Under the pieces are notes generated by a model, which was given only the letters and a program-made list of their open reading frames with translations, was not told the DNA's origin and did not search any database. 64,000 nt of DNA from Gimesia fumaroli (lineage in GTDB: Bacteria > Planctomycetota > Planctomycetia > Planctomycetales > Planctomycetaceae), in the NCBI RefSeq assembly GCF_007754425.1, contig NZ_CP037452.1, forward strand, positions 7,543,164 to 7,607,163, given 5' to 3'. A program made the position numbers and the translations under genes. Shown in pieces: positions 1-7,936 of the stretch. Position 1 is the stretch's first letter; the number at the start of each line of letters is the position of its first letter.

Positions 1-660
1 CAAATTCCCGGCGACTGGCGAATGCGGCTCTCCAGTGTCGAGACCGCAGAGATCAATGACGATTTTATTTCAGCCGCCGCTGATTGCGAGCACCTTTGCC
101 CCCAGTTTCATCCTTCACTCCAAAGTGGATCAGATACGGTCTTACGACGAATGAAACGCCGCTATTATGTCAGTCGATTTCTGGAAAAACTGCAGATGAT
201 GCGGGAACGACTGGACCATCCGTCATTTACGACAGACGTCATCGTTGGGTTCCCCGGTGAGACAGATGCTGAATTTGATGAGACGCTGCGTGCCTGCGAA
301 GAAGCCGCGTTCATGAAAATTCATGTTTTCCCATTCAGTGCCCGTAAAGGGACTCCCGCGGCGACTTACGAAAATCAGGTCTCTCCGGAAATTCGTCAGG
401 AACGCTGCCTGCAACTGGCTGGTCTCGAACGGCAATTAGCACAAAATTTCTATCGTACTTTGATTGATCGTGATCTGGAAGTTTTGGTCGAACGCGAATG
501 TGATGAGCGCCCCGGTTGGGTTCGAGGAACGGACCGCTGGTATGCTCCGGTCCTCTGTCGTGGTTCAAAAGCGGACCTGGGAAATTTTGTGGCAGTGCGC
601 GGGTTGCAAGATCACCGTGAATATCTTGAAGCAAACCGGCTTTCACCACAACAGATCTGA
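1..660 (+). CDS. mtaB: tRNA methylthiotransferase MtaB-type, C-terminal part (5' truncated by window edge)
   Basis: The open frame enters from base 1 and continues through the first ATG at 22, so this is the C-terminal part of a longer gene. The residues before and around that ATG read iPGDWRMRLSSVE, a stretch typical of the radical-SAM core of MiaB/MtaB enzymes. It is followed by the LQSGSDxVLRRMKR and TDVIVGFPGETDAEF motifs of the same barrel. The final ~70 residues look like the TRAM-type RNA-binding end. Family members add a methylthio group to t6A37 of ANN-decoding tRNAs using SAM and two Fe-S clusters. The cluster cysteines lie outside the window. MtaB rather than MiaB is inferred from motif wording and is less certain than the family. 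The tmk gene follows 78 bases downstream on the same strand. Confidence 0.85.
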   Translation, partial: QIPGDWRMRLSSVETAEINDDFISAAADCEHLCPQFHPSLQSGSDTVLRRMKRRYYVSRFLEKLQMMRERLDHPSFTTDVIVGFPGETDAEFDETLRACEEAAFMKIHVFPFSARKGTPAATYENQVSPEIRQERCLQLAGLERQLAQNFYRTLIDRDLEVLVERECDERPGWVRGTDRWYAPVLCRGSKADLGNFVAVRGLQDHREYLEANRLSPQQI

Positions 661-738
661 AACTGATTTTGATCACCGTTGATCCCGAATCAGTTGAAGC
701 AATATCAAAATCACCCAAGTTACAGAGAAAGCGTTTGC

Positions 739-1407
739 GTGGCTGTATTAATTGCGATTGAAGGCATTGACGGATCAGGTAAAGGAACACAAGCGAGCCG
801 GCTTCATGCCAGATGCGAGGCAGAAGGAATGGCTTCAAGCCTGATCGGTTTCCCCCGCTACGACCAGACATTATTCGGAAAGTCGATCGGCGATTTCCTG
901 AATGGACGCTTCGGCGCTCTTGATGAAGTCCACTCATTTCTAGCGTCTCTGCTTTATGCAGGAGATCGTTTTGAATCTCGCGATCATATTCTTGAAATGA
1001 TCAAATCAAATCAGATTGTGATTTTTGATCGCTATATTTCTTCCAATATCGCGCATCAGGGAGCAAAACTTTCCGGAGATGAGCGAACTGAATTCATTCG
1101 ATGGATCGAGCAGATTGAATATGAAATTTACAATATGCCTCAGTTGGACCTGACGGTTTTGTTGGATTTGCCTGCCGACCATGCACAAAAACTCGTCGCA
1201 GAAAAACAGGCTCGCTCCTATACCGATAAGGTCGCCGACCTGCAGGAAGCCGACCAGTCTTATCTGGCAAACGTCAGACAAGTTTATCTTCAACTGGCTG
1301 AACAAAATCAGCAATGGCAAAAAATTGACAGTCTACAAGAAGGACAGCTACGGTCGATTGAGGAGATCGGAAACGAAATCTGGTCTCACGTCGCCAGCCT
1401 GGTCTAA
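739..1407 (+). CDS. tmk: thymidylate kinase (dTMP kinase)
   Basis: The protein phosphorylates dTMP to dTDP. It starts with a P-loop (IEGIDGSGKGT) and carries a DRYISSN motif matching the DRY dTMP-binding segment. The stretch RSYTDK...YLxxVRxxYLxLA resembles the LID and C-terminal helix of the archaeal/eukaryotic-like thymidylate kinases more than the E. coli type. I place the start at the GTG at 739 because the P-loop then begins near residue 10, as in the family, giving 222 residues. An ATG at 679 in the same frame would add 20 residues without family character. The gene follows mtaB on the same strand and may be cotranscribed with it. Confidence 0.85.
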   Translation: MAVLIAIEGIDGSGKGTQASRLHARCEAEGMASSLIGFPRYDQTLFGKSIGDFLNGRFGALDEVHSFLASLLYAGDRFESRDHILEMIKSNQIVIFDRYISSNIAHQGAKLSGDERTEFIRWIEQIEYEIYNMPQLDLTVLLDLPADHAQKLVAEKQARSYTDKVADLQEADQSYLANVRQVYLQLAEQNQQWQKIDSLQEGQLRSIEEIGNEIWSHVASLV

Positions 1408-1569
1408 CGAAGCGGAGCACATTCAGTTCTTTGTCCAGCGCCTATTTGAACACAAACGAAAGCTGGTTCAATCTTAATGTAAGTTGAATGAAAAATACAC
1501 TTGATTCTCTCTCGAAAGAGCCTGTCTAATATCAATATTCATTGATCTTTTGGAAGGGAGAGAAGAATT

Positions 1570-1869
1570 GTGAAACGCGCTCCAAGCCAACTCACTTTAC
1601 GGGAAATGTTCTCCGATACGGAGCGACTAGCCTCGGAATTGATTGAGCATCTGGAATTAGGTTTTATTCCCACGAACGAACAATTAATCCGCCTGGTCCG
1701 TGAGGTACCAGAAGGAGTTGAGAAACGACGTGTGGAAGACATCAGCGTGCGCAATCAGGTTGCCGAGTTGCTGAAATGCGATCACTTTACTCAAGAGGTT
1801 TTTGAGAAGCTGGATGAATATCTGAAAGCCATTGATCTCTCTATCAACAAGATCATTGACGGAGACTGA
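1570..1869 (+). CDS. small helical hypothetical protein
   Basis: A 99-residue protein with a GTG start at 1570. A purine-rich stretch (gggagagaag) lies just upstream as a plausible ribosome site. The sequence is rich in Leu, Glu and charged residues and looks wholly helical and cytoplasmic. No signal peptide or membrane segment is visible and I do not recognise a family. It lies 162 bases after tmk on the same strand and converges on the FAD-dehydrogenase gene, whose stop is 11 bases away. It is supported as a real gene by its start context and by filling an otherwise empty interval. Confidence 0.6.
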   Translation: MKRAPSQLTLREMFSDTERLASELIEHLELGFIPTNEQLIRLVREVPEGVEKRRVEDISVRNQVAELLKCDHFTQEVFEKLDEYLKAIDLSINKIIDGD

Positions 1870-1880
1870 TTCGCACACAC

Positions 1881-3491
1881 TTAAACTGTCGCAGCCCCCA
1901 GCGGTGAAAATTCCTCCACCAGCTTTTTAGCGCTGAGCAGACCATCAACGGCCGCTGATACAATCCCGCCCGCATAGCCTGCTCCCTCGCCGACAGGATA
2001 TAAACCGCGAAAACCTGGAGTCTGATAGGTTTGCCGGTCGCGATCAATGCGGATTGGAGAACTGCCACGCATTTCAGGACCAACTAAAACGGCATTTTCT
2101 AAAAATGCCCCCTGCCATTTCTGATTCATTATCGGTAAGCCGTTTTGTATCTGTGAAATCACGACCGGTGGCAGGACCTGATTGAGGTTTGAAGCGACAA
2201 CACCACGCTGATATGTCCCCTGATATTGAAATCCTGAATCGGTTTTTCGGTTGTTCAGAAAATCAGCAGGACGCTGAATGGGGCAGTAATAATTTTTCTC
2301 ACCTAACTCGAACGCAATTGCTTCGTACTTTCGTTGAAGTTCGACTCCCGCCAGAGGATGCTCACTTCCAAATTCCTCGGGATAGATCGTCGTCATAATG
2401 CCACTATTCGCAAATCCGGTATCATGCCGGGAATTGCTCATGCCATTCGTGCAGAACATATTCGGTTCCGAGATACTGGGCATCACAATCCCCCCGGCAC
2501 ACATACAGAAGGTATAAAGATCGCGTTTGCCTTTAGTGATCATCGTATAATCTGCAGCGCCCAGCAGTGAAAGGTATTCATCACGGCCGTATTTGTGACT
2601 GTTTACCTGCTCTTGAGGTTGTTCGATTCTCAACCCCAGCTGAAACGCCTTACGAAACATGGGAACCCCCAGTTCGTAAAGCATCTGATACGTATCACGG
2701 GCACTATGACCAATTCCCAGAATCACTTGAGATGTTTTGAGATATCCGGAAGACGTCATGACGCCTTGCACCTGTCCGTTACCAACATCAACACCCTCCA
2801 GGCGGCATTCGAATCGGAATTCCCCACCTAATGCATCAATCTTCCGCCGAAAATTTCGGCAGATCATCGGAAGCTTATTACTCCCTAAATGAGGACGATG
2901 CTCATACACGATTGAAGGCCGTGCGCCACAATCGACAAACCGTTCCAGAACCCACTGCACATCAGGTCCGCTCAATCGACAAGTCAGTTTACCGTCACTG
3001 AAACAGCCGGCGCCACCTTCACCAAACAGGTAGTTATTTTCTCTTTGAAAATCTGCTCCTTTATCAAAGCGTCGGATCTCGGGAACACGTTCTTTGACGG
3101 GAAAGCCCCGTTCTATAATTACAGGACGGTAGCCTTTGAGTGCCAGAAAATACCCGGCCAACAACCCGGCAGGTCCTGAACCAACAACGACAGGGCGTTC
3201 ATCAAGTGGTTGAGTACCGAACTCAGGATCCAGAAACGCAACTTCTGAATATGCTTGAACTGAGGAATCTTCGCGAAAGTTCCTCAGGATTCCTGATTCA
3301 TCGGGAACCTGGACCTCTGCCGAATAAACAAAACGTAAGTCGTGGCGCGATCGGGCATCCAGACTTTTCCTGATGATTCGAAAACTCTGTACGTCTGCGG
3401 TCGGAATCCCCAGTGTTTGCGCAATATGAATTGCCAGTTCCTGTTCAGGAACCTCGACCGGTAAGCGAATATTAGTAACTTTGAGTGACAT
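1881..3491 (-). CDS. FAD-dependent oxidoreductase (uncharacterised dehydrogenase, COG2509-like)
   Basis: A 536-residue flavoprotein. The N-terminal ~80 residues form a small domain (KVTNIRLPVEVPE...), followed by a Rossmann FAD-binding segment PVVVGSGPAGLLAGYFLALKGYRPVIIERG. Further motifs are FGEGGAGCFSDGKLT, a mid-domain GIGHSARDTYQML, a Cys-containing FCMCAGGIVM stretch and a C-terminal FAD clamp YPVGEGAGYAGGIVSAAVDG. These match the widely distributed uncharacterised FAD-dehydrogenase group whose substrate is unknown. I prefer the internal ATG at 3491 (MSLKVTN) to the longer frame starting at 3527, because the family domain begins there. No partner gene is adjacent on the same strand within an operon-like distance. 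Confidence 0.85.
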   Translation of the reverse strand: MSLKVTNIRLPVEVPEQELAIHIAQTLGIPTADVQSFRIIRKSLDARSRHDLRFVYSAEVQVPDESGILRNFREDSSVQAYSEVAFLDPEFGTQPLDERPVVVGSGPAGLLAGYFLALKGYRPVIIERGFPVKERVPEIRRFDKGADFQRENNYLFGEGGAGCFSDGKLTCRLSGPDVQWVLERFVDCGARPSIVYEHRPHLGSNKLPMICRNFRRKIDALGGEFRFECRLEGVDVGNGQVQGVMTSSGYLKTSQVILGIGHSARDTYQMLYELGVPMFRKAFQLGLRIEQPQEQVNSHKYGRDEYLSLLGAADYTMITKGKRDLYTFCMCAGGIVMPSISEPNMFCTNGMSNSRHDTGFANSGIMTTIYPEEFGSEHPLAGVELQRKYEAIAFELGEKNYYCPIQRPADFLNNRKTDSGFQYQGTYQRGVVASNLNQVLPPVVISQIQNGLPIMNQKWQGAFLENAVLVGPEMRGSSPIRIDRDRQTYQTPGFRGLYPVGEGAGYAGGIVSAAVDGLLSAKKLVEEFSPLGAATV

Positions 3492-3651
3492 AGAGCTTAA
3501 ACCGAATTCGAACGAGCGCAGTAGCAAGGCATGAGATCATGTCGAGCAATGCGTCATGTTATACTGCCAGGGTAAGCGAATGCAATTTTGTCACTTCGAA
3601 ACAATTAGAAAAGCAGAAAATACTTGAAGCGCTATTATCTCTCCCTGCTCT

Positions 3652-4353
3652 TCAGGCCGCTTTTCGGAAAGGAATGGTTTCGGGAACTGGCTTTCCGGAA
3701 ACAATTTGAGCAAGCTGTTGTTCCAGTTCTTCCATTTTCTCCTGGACTAAATCTGTGTAGGAATTCATCTCTTCGCGGGAGATCTCTTCTGGAACATAGA
3801 TCGGTTCCCCTACCAGATAGTAGACTGTCGAAAATGGCTTCGGAATCCAGATGCTCGTCCAGCTGCCTTGAAATTTCCAGAAGCTGGATGCCGAAAAAGC
3901 ATTTGGAATGACTGGCCTTCCAGAATGTGATGCAAGGAAAACAATACCTGACTTCATTTTATGATGGGGACCTCGTGGACCGTCCGGAGTAATGACGACG
4001 TGCTTACCCTCCGCCAGCGTAATCAGCTTTTTGATCGCACTGGCCCCTCCTCGAGTCGTGGAACCACGAATGGCTCCCATTCCGGCGGCCTTCAACATCG
4101 CTTCGATTGTGTCAGCGTCTCGATGCTGACTGATCAATGCCACACTGTTATGTTCGACCGCACAAAAAAGAGGAGGGATGACTGAATCATGCCAGACACT
4201 ATATAAAAAACGCTCAGCACCGGTATCAGCAAATGGACAACGTTCTAGACTGTCTCCGACAAATTCAAGACGCGTTGTCTTAAATATCATCCGGATGATA
4301 AATACAACCATAGAATTGAGGACACTCAAAAGAGCTCGACTCTGAATTTTCAA
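3652..4353 (-). CDS. DUF374 lysophospholipid acyltransferase-family protein
   Basis: The protein shows the DUF374/LPLAT pattern. It has a hydrophobic N-terminus, then YSVWHDSVIPPL as the HxxxxD-like site, ISQHRDADTI, RGSTTRGGA and the hallmark VITPDGPRGP. Members sit at the inner membrane and acylate lipid or glycolipid precursors; the substrate here is unknown. The frame is open to a TTG at 4437. The TTG at 4353 has AGGAG (4361-4365 on the opposite strand) seven bases upstream and gives a 233-residue protein starting LKIQSRALL, the usual family start. I therefore chose 4353. The gene lies 154 bases downstream of the regulator gene ending at 4508... read leftward, so cotranscription with it is possible. 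Confidence 0.85.
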   Translation of the reverse strand: MKIQSRALLSVLNSMVVFIIRMIFKTTRLEFVGDSLERCPFADTGAERFLYSVWHDSVIPPLFCAVEHNSVALISQHRDADTIEAMLKAAGMGAIRGSTTRGGASAIKKLITLAEGKHVVITPDGPRGPHHKMKSGIVFLASHSGRPVIPNAFSASSFWKFQGSWTSIWIPKPFSTVYYLVGEPIYVPEEISREEMNSYTDLVQEKMEELEQQLAQIVSGKPVPETIPFRKAA

Positions 4354-4507
4354 CCGACTACTCCTGTACGGCGGATTCCTAAAGAAGCTTTGTAGAAGAG
4401 CGAATTGTAATGATGTTCGATTCTGCGCAAATCCCAATTCTCAAATTCGTTGCCAGCTGCCTCACAGCCACCTGATTCTGCCACTATTTTACGCAAAATA
4501 CTTATTT

Positions 4508-5965
4508 TCAATCATTTTTGGCATCCTTTTGGGGTGAAGCCGGCTCCTCGCCGATACGAATGTCAAGTGCATCCATCCGGCGGTACAATTTTGCTCTGGT
4601 CAATCCCAGCAGTTTTGCTGCTTCCGTGCGATTATTTTTTGAAAGTGCCAAGGCGTGATTGATTTGTTCTTCTTCAACCTGACGGAGTTTTTCTTCCAGA
4701 GTTTGCATCGTGGGAGATAAAGCAGGGCCCAGCGACCGTGCATCCATCCCTGTGTTAAATCGTAATGGCAATGATTCACGGGTAATCAGCGTTTCTGATG
4801 TTGCCCGGAATGCAGCCTGAATAATTCTGGATAGTTCATCCAGATTCGCAGGCCAGAAATAATCCAGAAAGAGAGAGAGTACGCCTGGCGCAAAACCACT
4901 CACCTGTTTCTGTTGATATCGATTTTCATTTTCCAGAAAATGTTGGGCCAACAGTTCGAGATCCTCTCTTCTCTCGCGTAAAGGAGGGATTTCGATTTCC
5001 ATTGTTGTGATCTGATAGAAAAATTCTGGCAGAATCCGTTCCTGTTCTAATAGATCTGATAAGGAATACGAACTGGCTGTGATCAATCGTATGTTCTCTT
5101 TGTGAGTCGTTGACTGATGATTTTCCAAGATCAGCTCTTGGATATCACGTGTCAAAGATTCAATCTGCGACAAAAAAATCACTCCCGGTTCGAGCGGCAT
5201 CGCTTCTTCAAAATCTCTTTGAAAGATTTTCTTTATGGTCTGTTTTAACTCCCGGGGTGGTAGTTCGTCACAATTCAGGGGGACAAATAGTTTTCTTCGC
5301 TGCTCGCTTTCAAAATGAATGACTCGCGCGAGGTGCTCTTTCCCAGTGCCGGTTTCACCGCTGAAGTGGACCGGCTGCGACGCCCTGATAGCCAACTCCA
5401 TTTGACGCAGGACGCGCTGCATTGCTTCATTTTTCGCAATTACCGTAGAAAACCGAAACCGATTTCGAAGTGACAGACGCAGGGCCGCTAATTCAGCGTG
5501 TAACTGTTGAGAGGGAGAAGCGGCAGGTAAAGTATGAGGCTCTTCAATGTGATCTAGAATCCCCAGAACCAGCTTTGTCTGTTGCTGCTCATCAAGTAAG
5601 GGGCTATATCGAATCATACATGGAAATGTTTTCCCGCTCTGTGAAAGCAAGTAACGGGGGACCTCGGCCCTGGTCCCCTTGAAGACTTCAGGAGGGGGGC
5701 ATAATAAATTGCAGACGGATTCAAATTCATCAGCATCGGCATCCACTGCATAGTCGCAAGTCTGTCCCAGAATATCCTCGGCTGACCACTCCAGAATTTT
5801 TTCACAGCCTCGATTAAAGAACAGAATTGTTCGCGACGCATCGACCAAAAACATCGGCGTCTCAAGGACATTCAATCGGGTTTCCAGTCGAGTACGGCGC
5901 CCTGATCCTCGCTTCATCCTTACCCGCACCTCCCGTATGTTTTCGGCCCGTCCAATGAATTCCAT
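4508..5965 (-). CDS. PAS-AAA+-Fis regulator with degenerate sigma-54 activator core
   Basis: A regulator built like a sigma-54 activator: a PAS domain (about residues 33-145), an AAA+ domain (about 175-400) and a C-terminal Fis-type helix-turn-helix (NNRTEAAKLLGLTRAKLYRRM). The Walker A motif is intact (GETGTGKE, about 205-212, numbering from the TTG at 5971). The GAFTGA loop that contacts sigma-54 is absent. The Walker B segment reads FLSQIES instead of the usual FLDEIG. The arginine-finger segment reads LPEFFYQI instead of the usual REDLYYRL. From family knowledge this should bind but not productively hydrolyse ATP, and should not remodel sigma-54 holoenzyme. A DNA-binding repressor or sigma-70-type regulator is more likely. 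The start is the ATG at 5965; a TTG at 5971 is an alternative. Confidence 0.85.
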   Translation of the reverse strand: MEFIGRAENIREVRVRMKRGSGRRTRLETRLNVLETPMFLVDASRTILFFNRGCEKILEWSAEDILGQTCDYAVDADADEFESVCNLLCPPPEVFKGTRAEVPRYLLSQSGKTFPCMIRYSPLLDEQQQTKLVLGILDHIEEPHTLPAASPSQQLHAELAALRLSLRNRFRFSTVIAKNEAMQRVLRQMELAIRASQPVHFSGETGTGKEHLARVIHFESEQRRKLFVPLNCDELPPRELKQTIKKIFQRDFEEAMPLEPGVIFLSQIESLTRDIQELILENHQSTTHKENIRLITASSYSLSDLLEQERILPEFFYQITTMEIEIPPLRERREDLELLAQHFLENENRYQQKQVSGFAPGVLSLFLDYFWPANLDELSRIIQAAFRATSETLITRESLPLRFNTGMDARSLGPALSPTMQTLEEKLRQVEEEQINHALALSKNNRTEAAKLLGLTRAKLYRRMDALDIRIGEEPASPQKDAKND

Positions 5966-6015
5966 ACTCAAGTTGTGAGGAAACTCTTTTCAGAAAGAGC
6001 CACCTTGCTGATTAT

Positions 6016-7107
6016 CTATCTTTGCACACGCCCCGATCCACCACCAGACATTAACGCTTCAATTTCGGAACGCGTTGAGTAGTTAAAATCTCCCTGGATA
6101 CTGTGTTTCAAACAACTGGCGGCCACCGCATAACGAATGGCTGTTTCCGGTGCAGCAAGCTCCGGGGTATTCAATGCATAAATTAATGCCCCGGCAAAAG
6201 AGTCACCCGCGCCGACTCGATCAACAATGTTGCGAATCTGATAGCTGGCATAATTGCCTGCTGCGTCGCAGGGTGCAAATACCGCCTGCTGTTGTCTCTG
6301 ATCATATAACATAGCTCCCCAGTTATTATGGCTGGCAGAAAGACTCTCGCGCAACGTAATGGCAACCTGTTTGACATTCGGATATTGCTCTATTATCTGC
6401 TTTGCAACGGAACGATATCCTTCCACATTCAATTCGCCCGCTTCTACATCTGACTCAGGTGCTCTGATCCCCAACGATAAATCTGCGTCCTCTTCGTTTG
6501 CGATCACCAGATCAACATAAGGCACAAGAGACTGCATCGTCTCTCTGGCTAAATCTATCGGTTTCGAATTTGCCTTCCAGTTCCAGAGCTTCTTGCGAAA
6601 GTTCAAATCACAGGACACTGTCACATTCCGCTGCTGTGCTTCCTGTAGTGCCTTCAGTGATAACTGAGCAGCCGATTGACTGATGGCAGGAGTAATGCCT
6701 GTAATATGAAACCAAGTCGCTCCTTCAAAGACCTGATCCCAGTCAAATAAATCGGGAGTCGCGACAGCAATCGAACTGAATTCACGATCATAGGTGACTG
6801 TTCCTCCTCGCTGATTGGCCCCCGTTTCAACGAAATAGATGCCGAACCGTCCCTCTGAACTCCGATGAATCAGACTGGCATCAACGCCTGTTTTCCCCAT
6901 TTCCTGGATCAGGCAATCTGTAATGGAATTATCAGGAGAGGCTGTCACAAATGCGGATGTGCCACCTTGAAAGGCAATAGAAACCGCGACATTTAGTTCA
7001 CCCCCACCAAAGGTCGACTCCAGACTGCCTGGAATGGACTGTCTGACTCTGAGATGGTTTTGAGGGGCAAGCCTTAACATCACTTCACCAAAAGTAACGA
7101 CGCGCAC
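6016..7107 (-). CDS. kdgK: PfkB-family sugar kinase, probable 2-keto-3-deoxygluconate kinase
   Basis: A 363-residue PfkB/ribokinase-fold enzyme. The N-terminal FGEVMLRLAP and STFGGGELNVAVSIAFQGG match signature 1. The C-terminal DRVGAGDSFAGALIYAL is signature 2, with the catalytic Asp of GAGD. The MLRLAP start and the CDLNFRKKLW segment are characteristic of the KdgK subgroup, which phosphorylates 2-keto-3-deoxygluconate for the Entner-Doudoroff and uronate routes. Substrate assignment is by similarity only. The start is GTG at 7107 with AAGGTG four bases upstream. The gene is transcribed away from the hairpin-rich intergenic region at 7108-7714. No aldolase or uronate gene is adjacent. Confidence 0.8.
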   Translation of the reverse strand: MRVVTFGEVMLRLAPQNHLRVRQSIPGSLESTFGGGELNVAVSIAFQGGTSAFVTASPDNSITDCLIQEMGKTGVDASLIHRSSEGRFGIYFVETGANQRGGTVTYDREFSSIAVATPDLFDWDQVFEGATWFHITGITPAISQSAAQLSLKALQEAQQRNVTVSCDLNFRKKLWNWKANSKPIDLARETMQSLVPYVDLVIANEEDADLSLGIRAPESDVEAGELNVEGYRSVAKQIIEQYPNVKQVAITLRESLSASHNNWGAMLYDQRQQQAVFAPCDAAGNYASYQIRNIVDRVGAGDSFAGALIYALNTPELAAPETAIRYAVAASCLKHSIQGDFNYSTRSEIEALMSGGGSGRVQR

Positions 7108-7323
7108 AGTACACCTTCATCATAGAAAACGGGAAAACTGTTGTGGTTAAAATCAGCATTCAGCTTACCCAGGCCAGAAGAATCATTCCAGCATCTCATT
7201 CGAAGTAGTTTGTGATGTCATTCTTTTCTTTGCTGCAGTGATCAAAAACGAAGTAGCTTCTGCGTCTGTCTGAAGCTAAAATTTAGATGTCTTAGATTCT
7301 CGATTAAATTTTTAATAAAATGA

Positions 7324-7353
7324 AAGGGTGTGCCAAACAGTTGTCACACCCTT
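7324..7353. other. orphan hairpin in a gene-free divergent interval
   Basis: Perfect 9-bp inverted repeat (AAGGGTGTG at 7324-7332, CACACCCTT at 7345-7353) with a 12-base loop. It is followed by ATTTT on the plus strand and by T-rich sequence on the minus strand. It resembles an intrinsic terminator, but both flanking genes (6016-7107 leftward, 7715 rightward) read away from it. No visible gene is terminated by it. Confidence 0.6.
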
Positions 7354-7378
7354 ATTTTAGAATTAGACTTAGTATTTG

Positions 7379-7527
7379 ATTTTAAGATGATTTGCGGTTG
7401 AGATTATAGTTACAGGTGGCGGCAGTTTCGTCTAGCCCGTTCAGGGACAGAGATGGAGATGGACGGGGTTGCCTGCATGGAACTGCCGCCCCACTGTAAC
7501 CCTAAGAAATTGCTTCCACTCTTAAAT
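7379..7527. ncRNA. candidate structured RNA (two-stem, near-palindromic)
   Basis: Inside the 607-base gene-free interval 7108-7714 there is a strong double-armed structure. The inner stem pairs 7409-7427 with 7481-7500 almost perfectly, about 18 bp with a one-base irregularity. An outer stem pairs ATTTTAAGA (7379-7387) with TCTTAAAT (7520-7527). Large asymmetric loops separate the two stems, and a further GC-rich pairing lies inside (AGCCCG near 7434 with CGGGGTT near 7464). A rod with a central bubble is loosely reminiscent of 6S RNA, but I see no diagnostic primary motif. A mobile palindromic element is the main alternative. No open frame covers it. The strand is not determined. Confidence 0.45.
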
Positions 7528-7714
7528 GACCATTCAAAACACATCTGGCTGCCTGCAATTAAAATGCCCTTACGTATAGTAATTGGAGGACTTTGCCTGA
7601 TAAAGACGCTTATTTGAATTCAGGCACTTAATTCATTTTGACATCGTAGCCCCAAAAAAACTAAATTGCGGGCTGATTATTCAAGACGTATTTTATGAAT
7701 TAGGAAAAGCTCAG

Positions 7715-7909
7715 ATGAACCAGCAAGAATCAGAAGTGGTTTGCCCCGCCTGTGAAAAAAAAATCACGCCTCAATACGGGATCAATGAATCCCGTCAGAT
7801 GACCTCACTGGAATTCCAATCCAAGCGTCTTGGCTGCTCGGTTGAATGCCCCCACTGCGGGCATGTTTTTATCTTTAAGGTCTACAACGACGAGAATAAA
7901 GTTTTATAA
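7715..7909 (+). CDS. small zinc-ribbon-like protein
   Basis: A 64-residue protein with two CxxC knuckles (CPAC at residues 10-13 and CPHC near residue 48) spaced as in a zinc ribbon. The rest is polar with no membrane segment. Small ribbons like this commonly act as nucleic-acid or protein-binding modules, but nothing identifies a specific role. The upstream 190 bases are gene-free. The gene converges on the NuoN-like gene, whose stop lies 27 bases away. Confidence 0.65.
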   Translation: MNQQESEVVCPACEKKITPQYGINESRQMTSLEFQSKRLGCSVECPHCGHVFIFKVYNDENKVL

Positions 7910-7936
7910 ACTTTGTCATTTTCTCGCTTCTGCATT

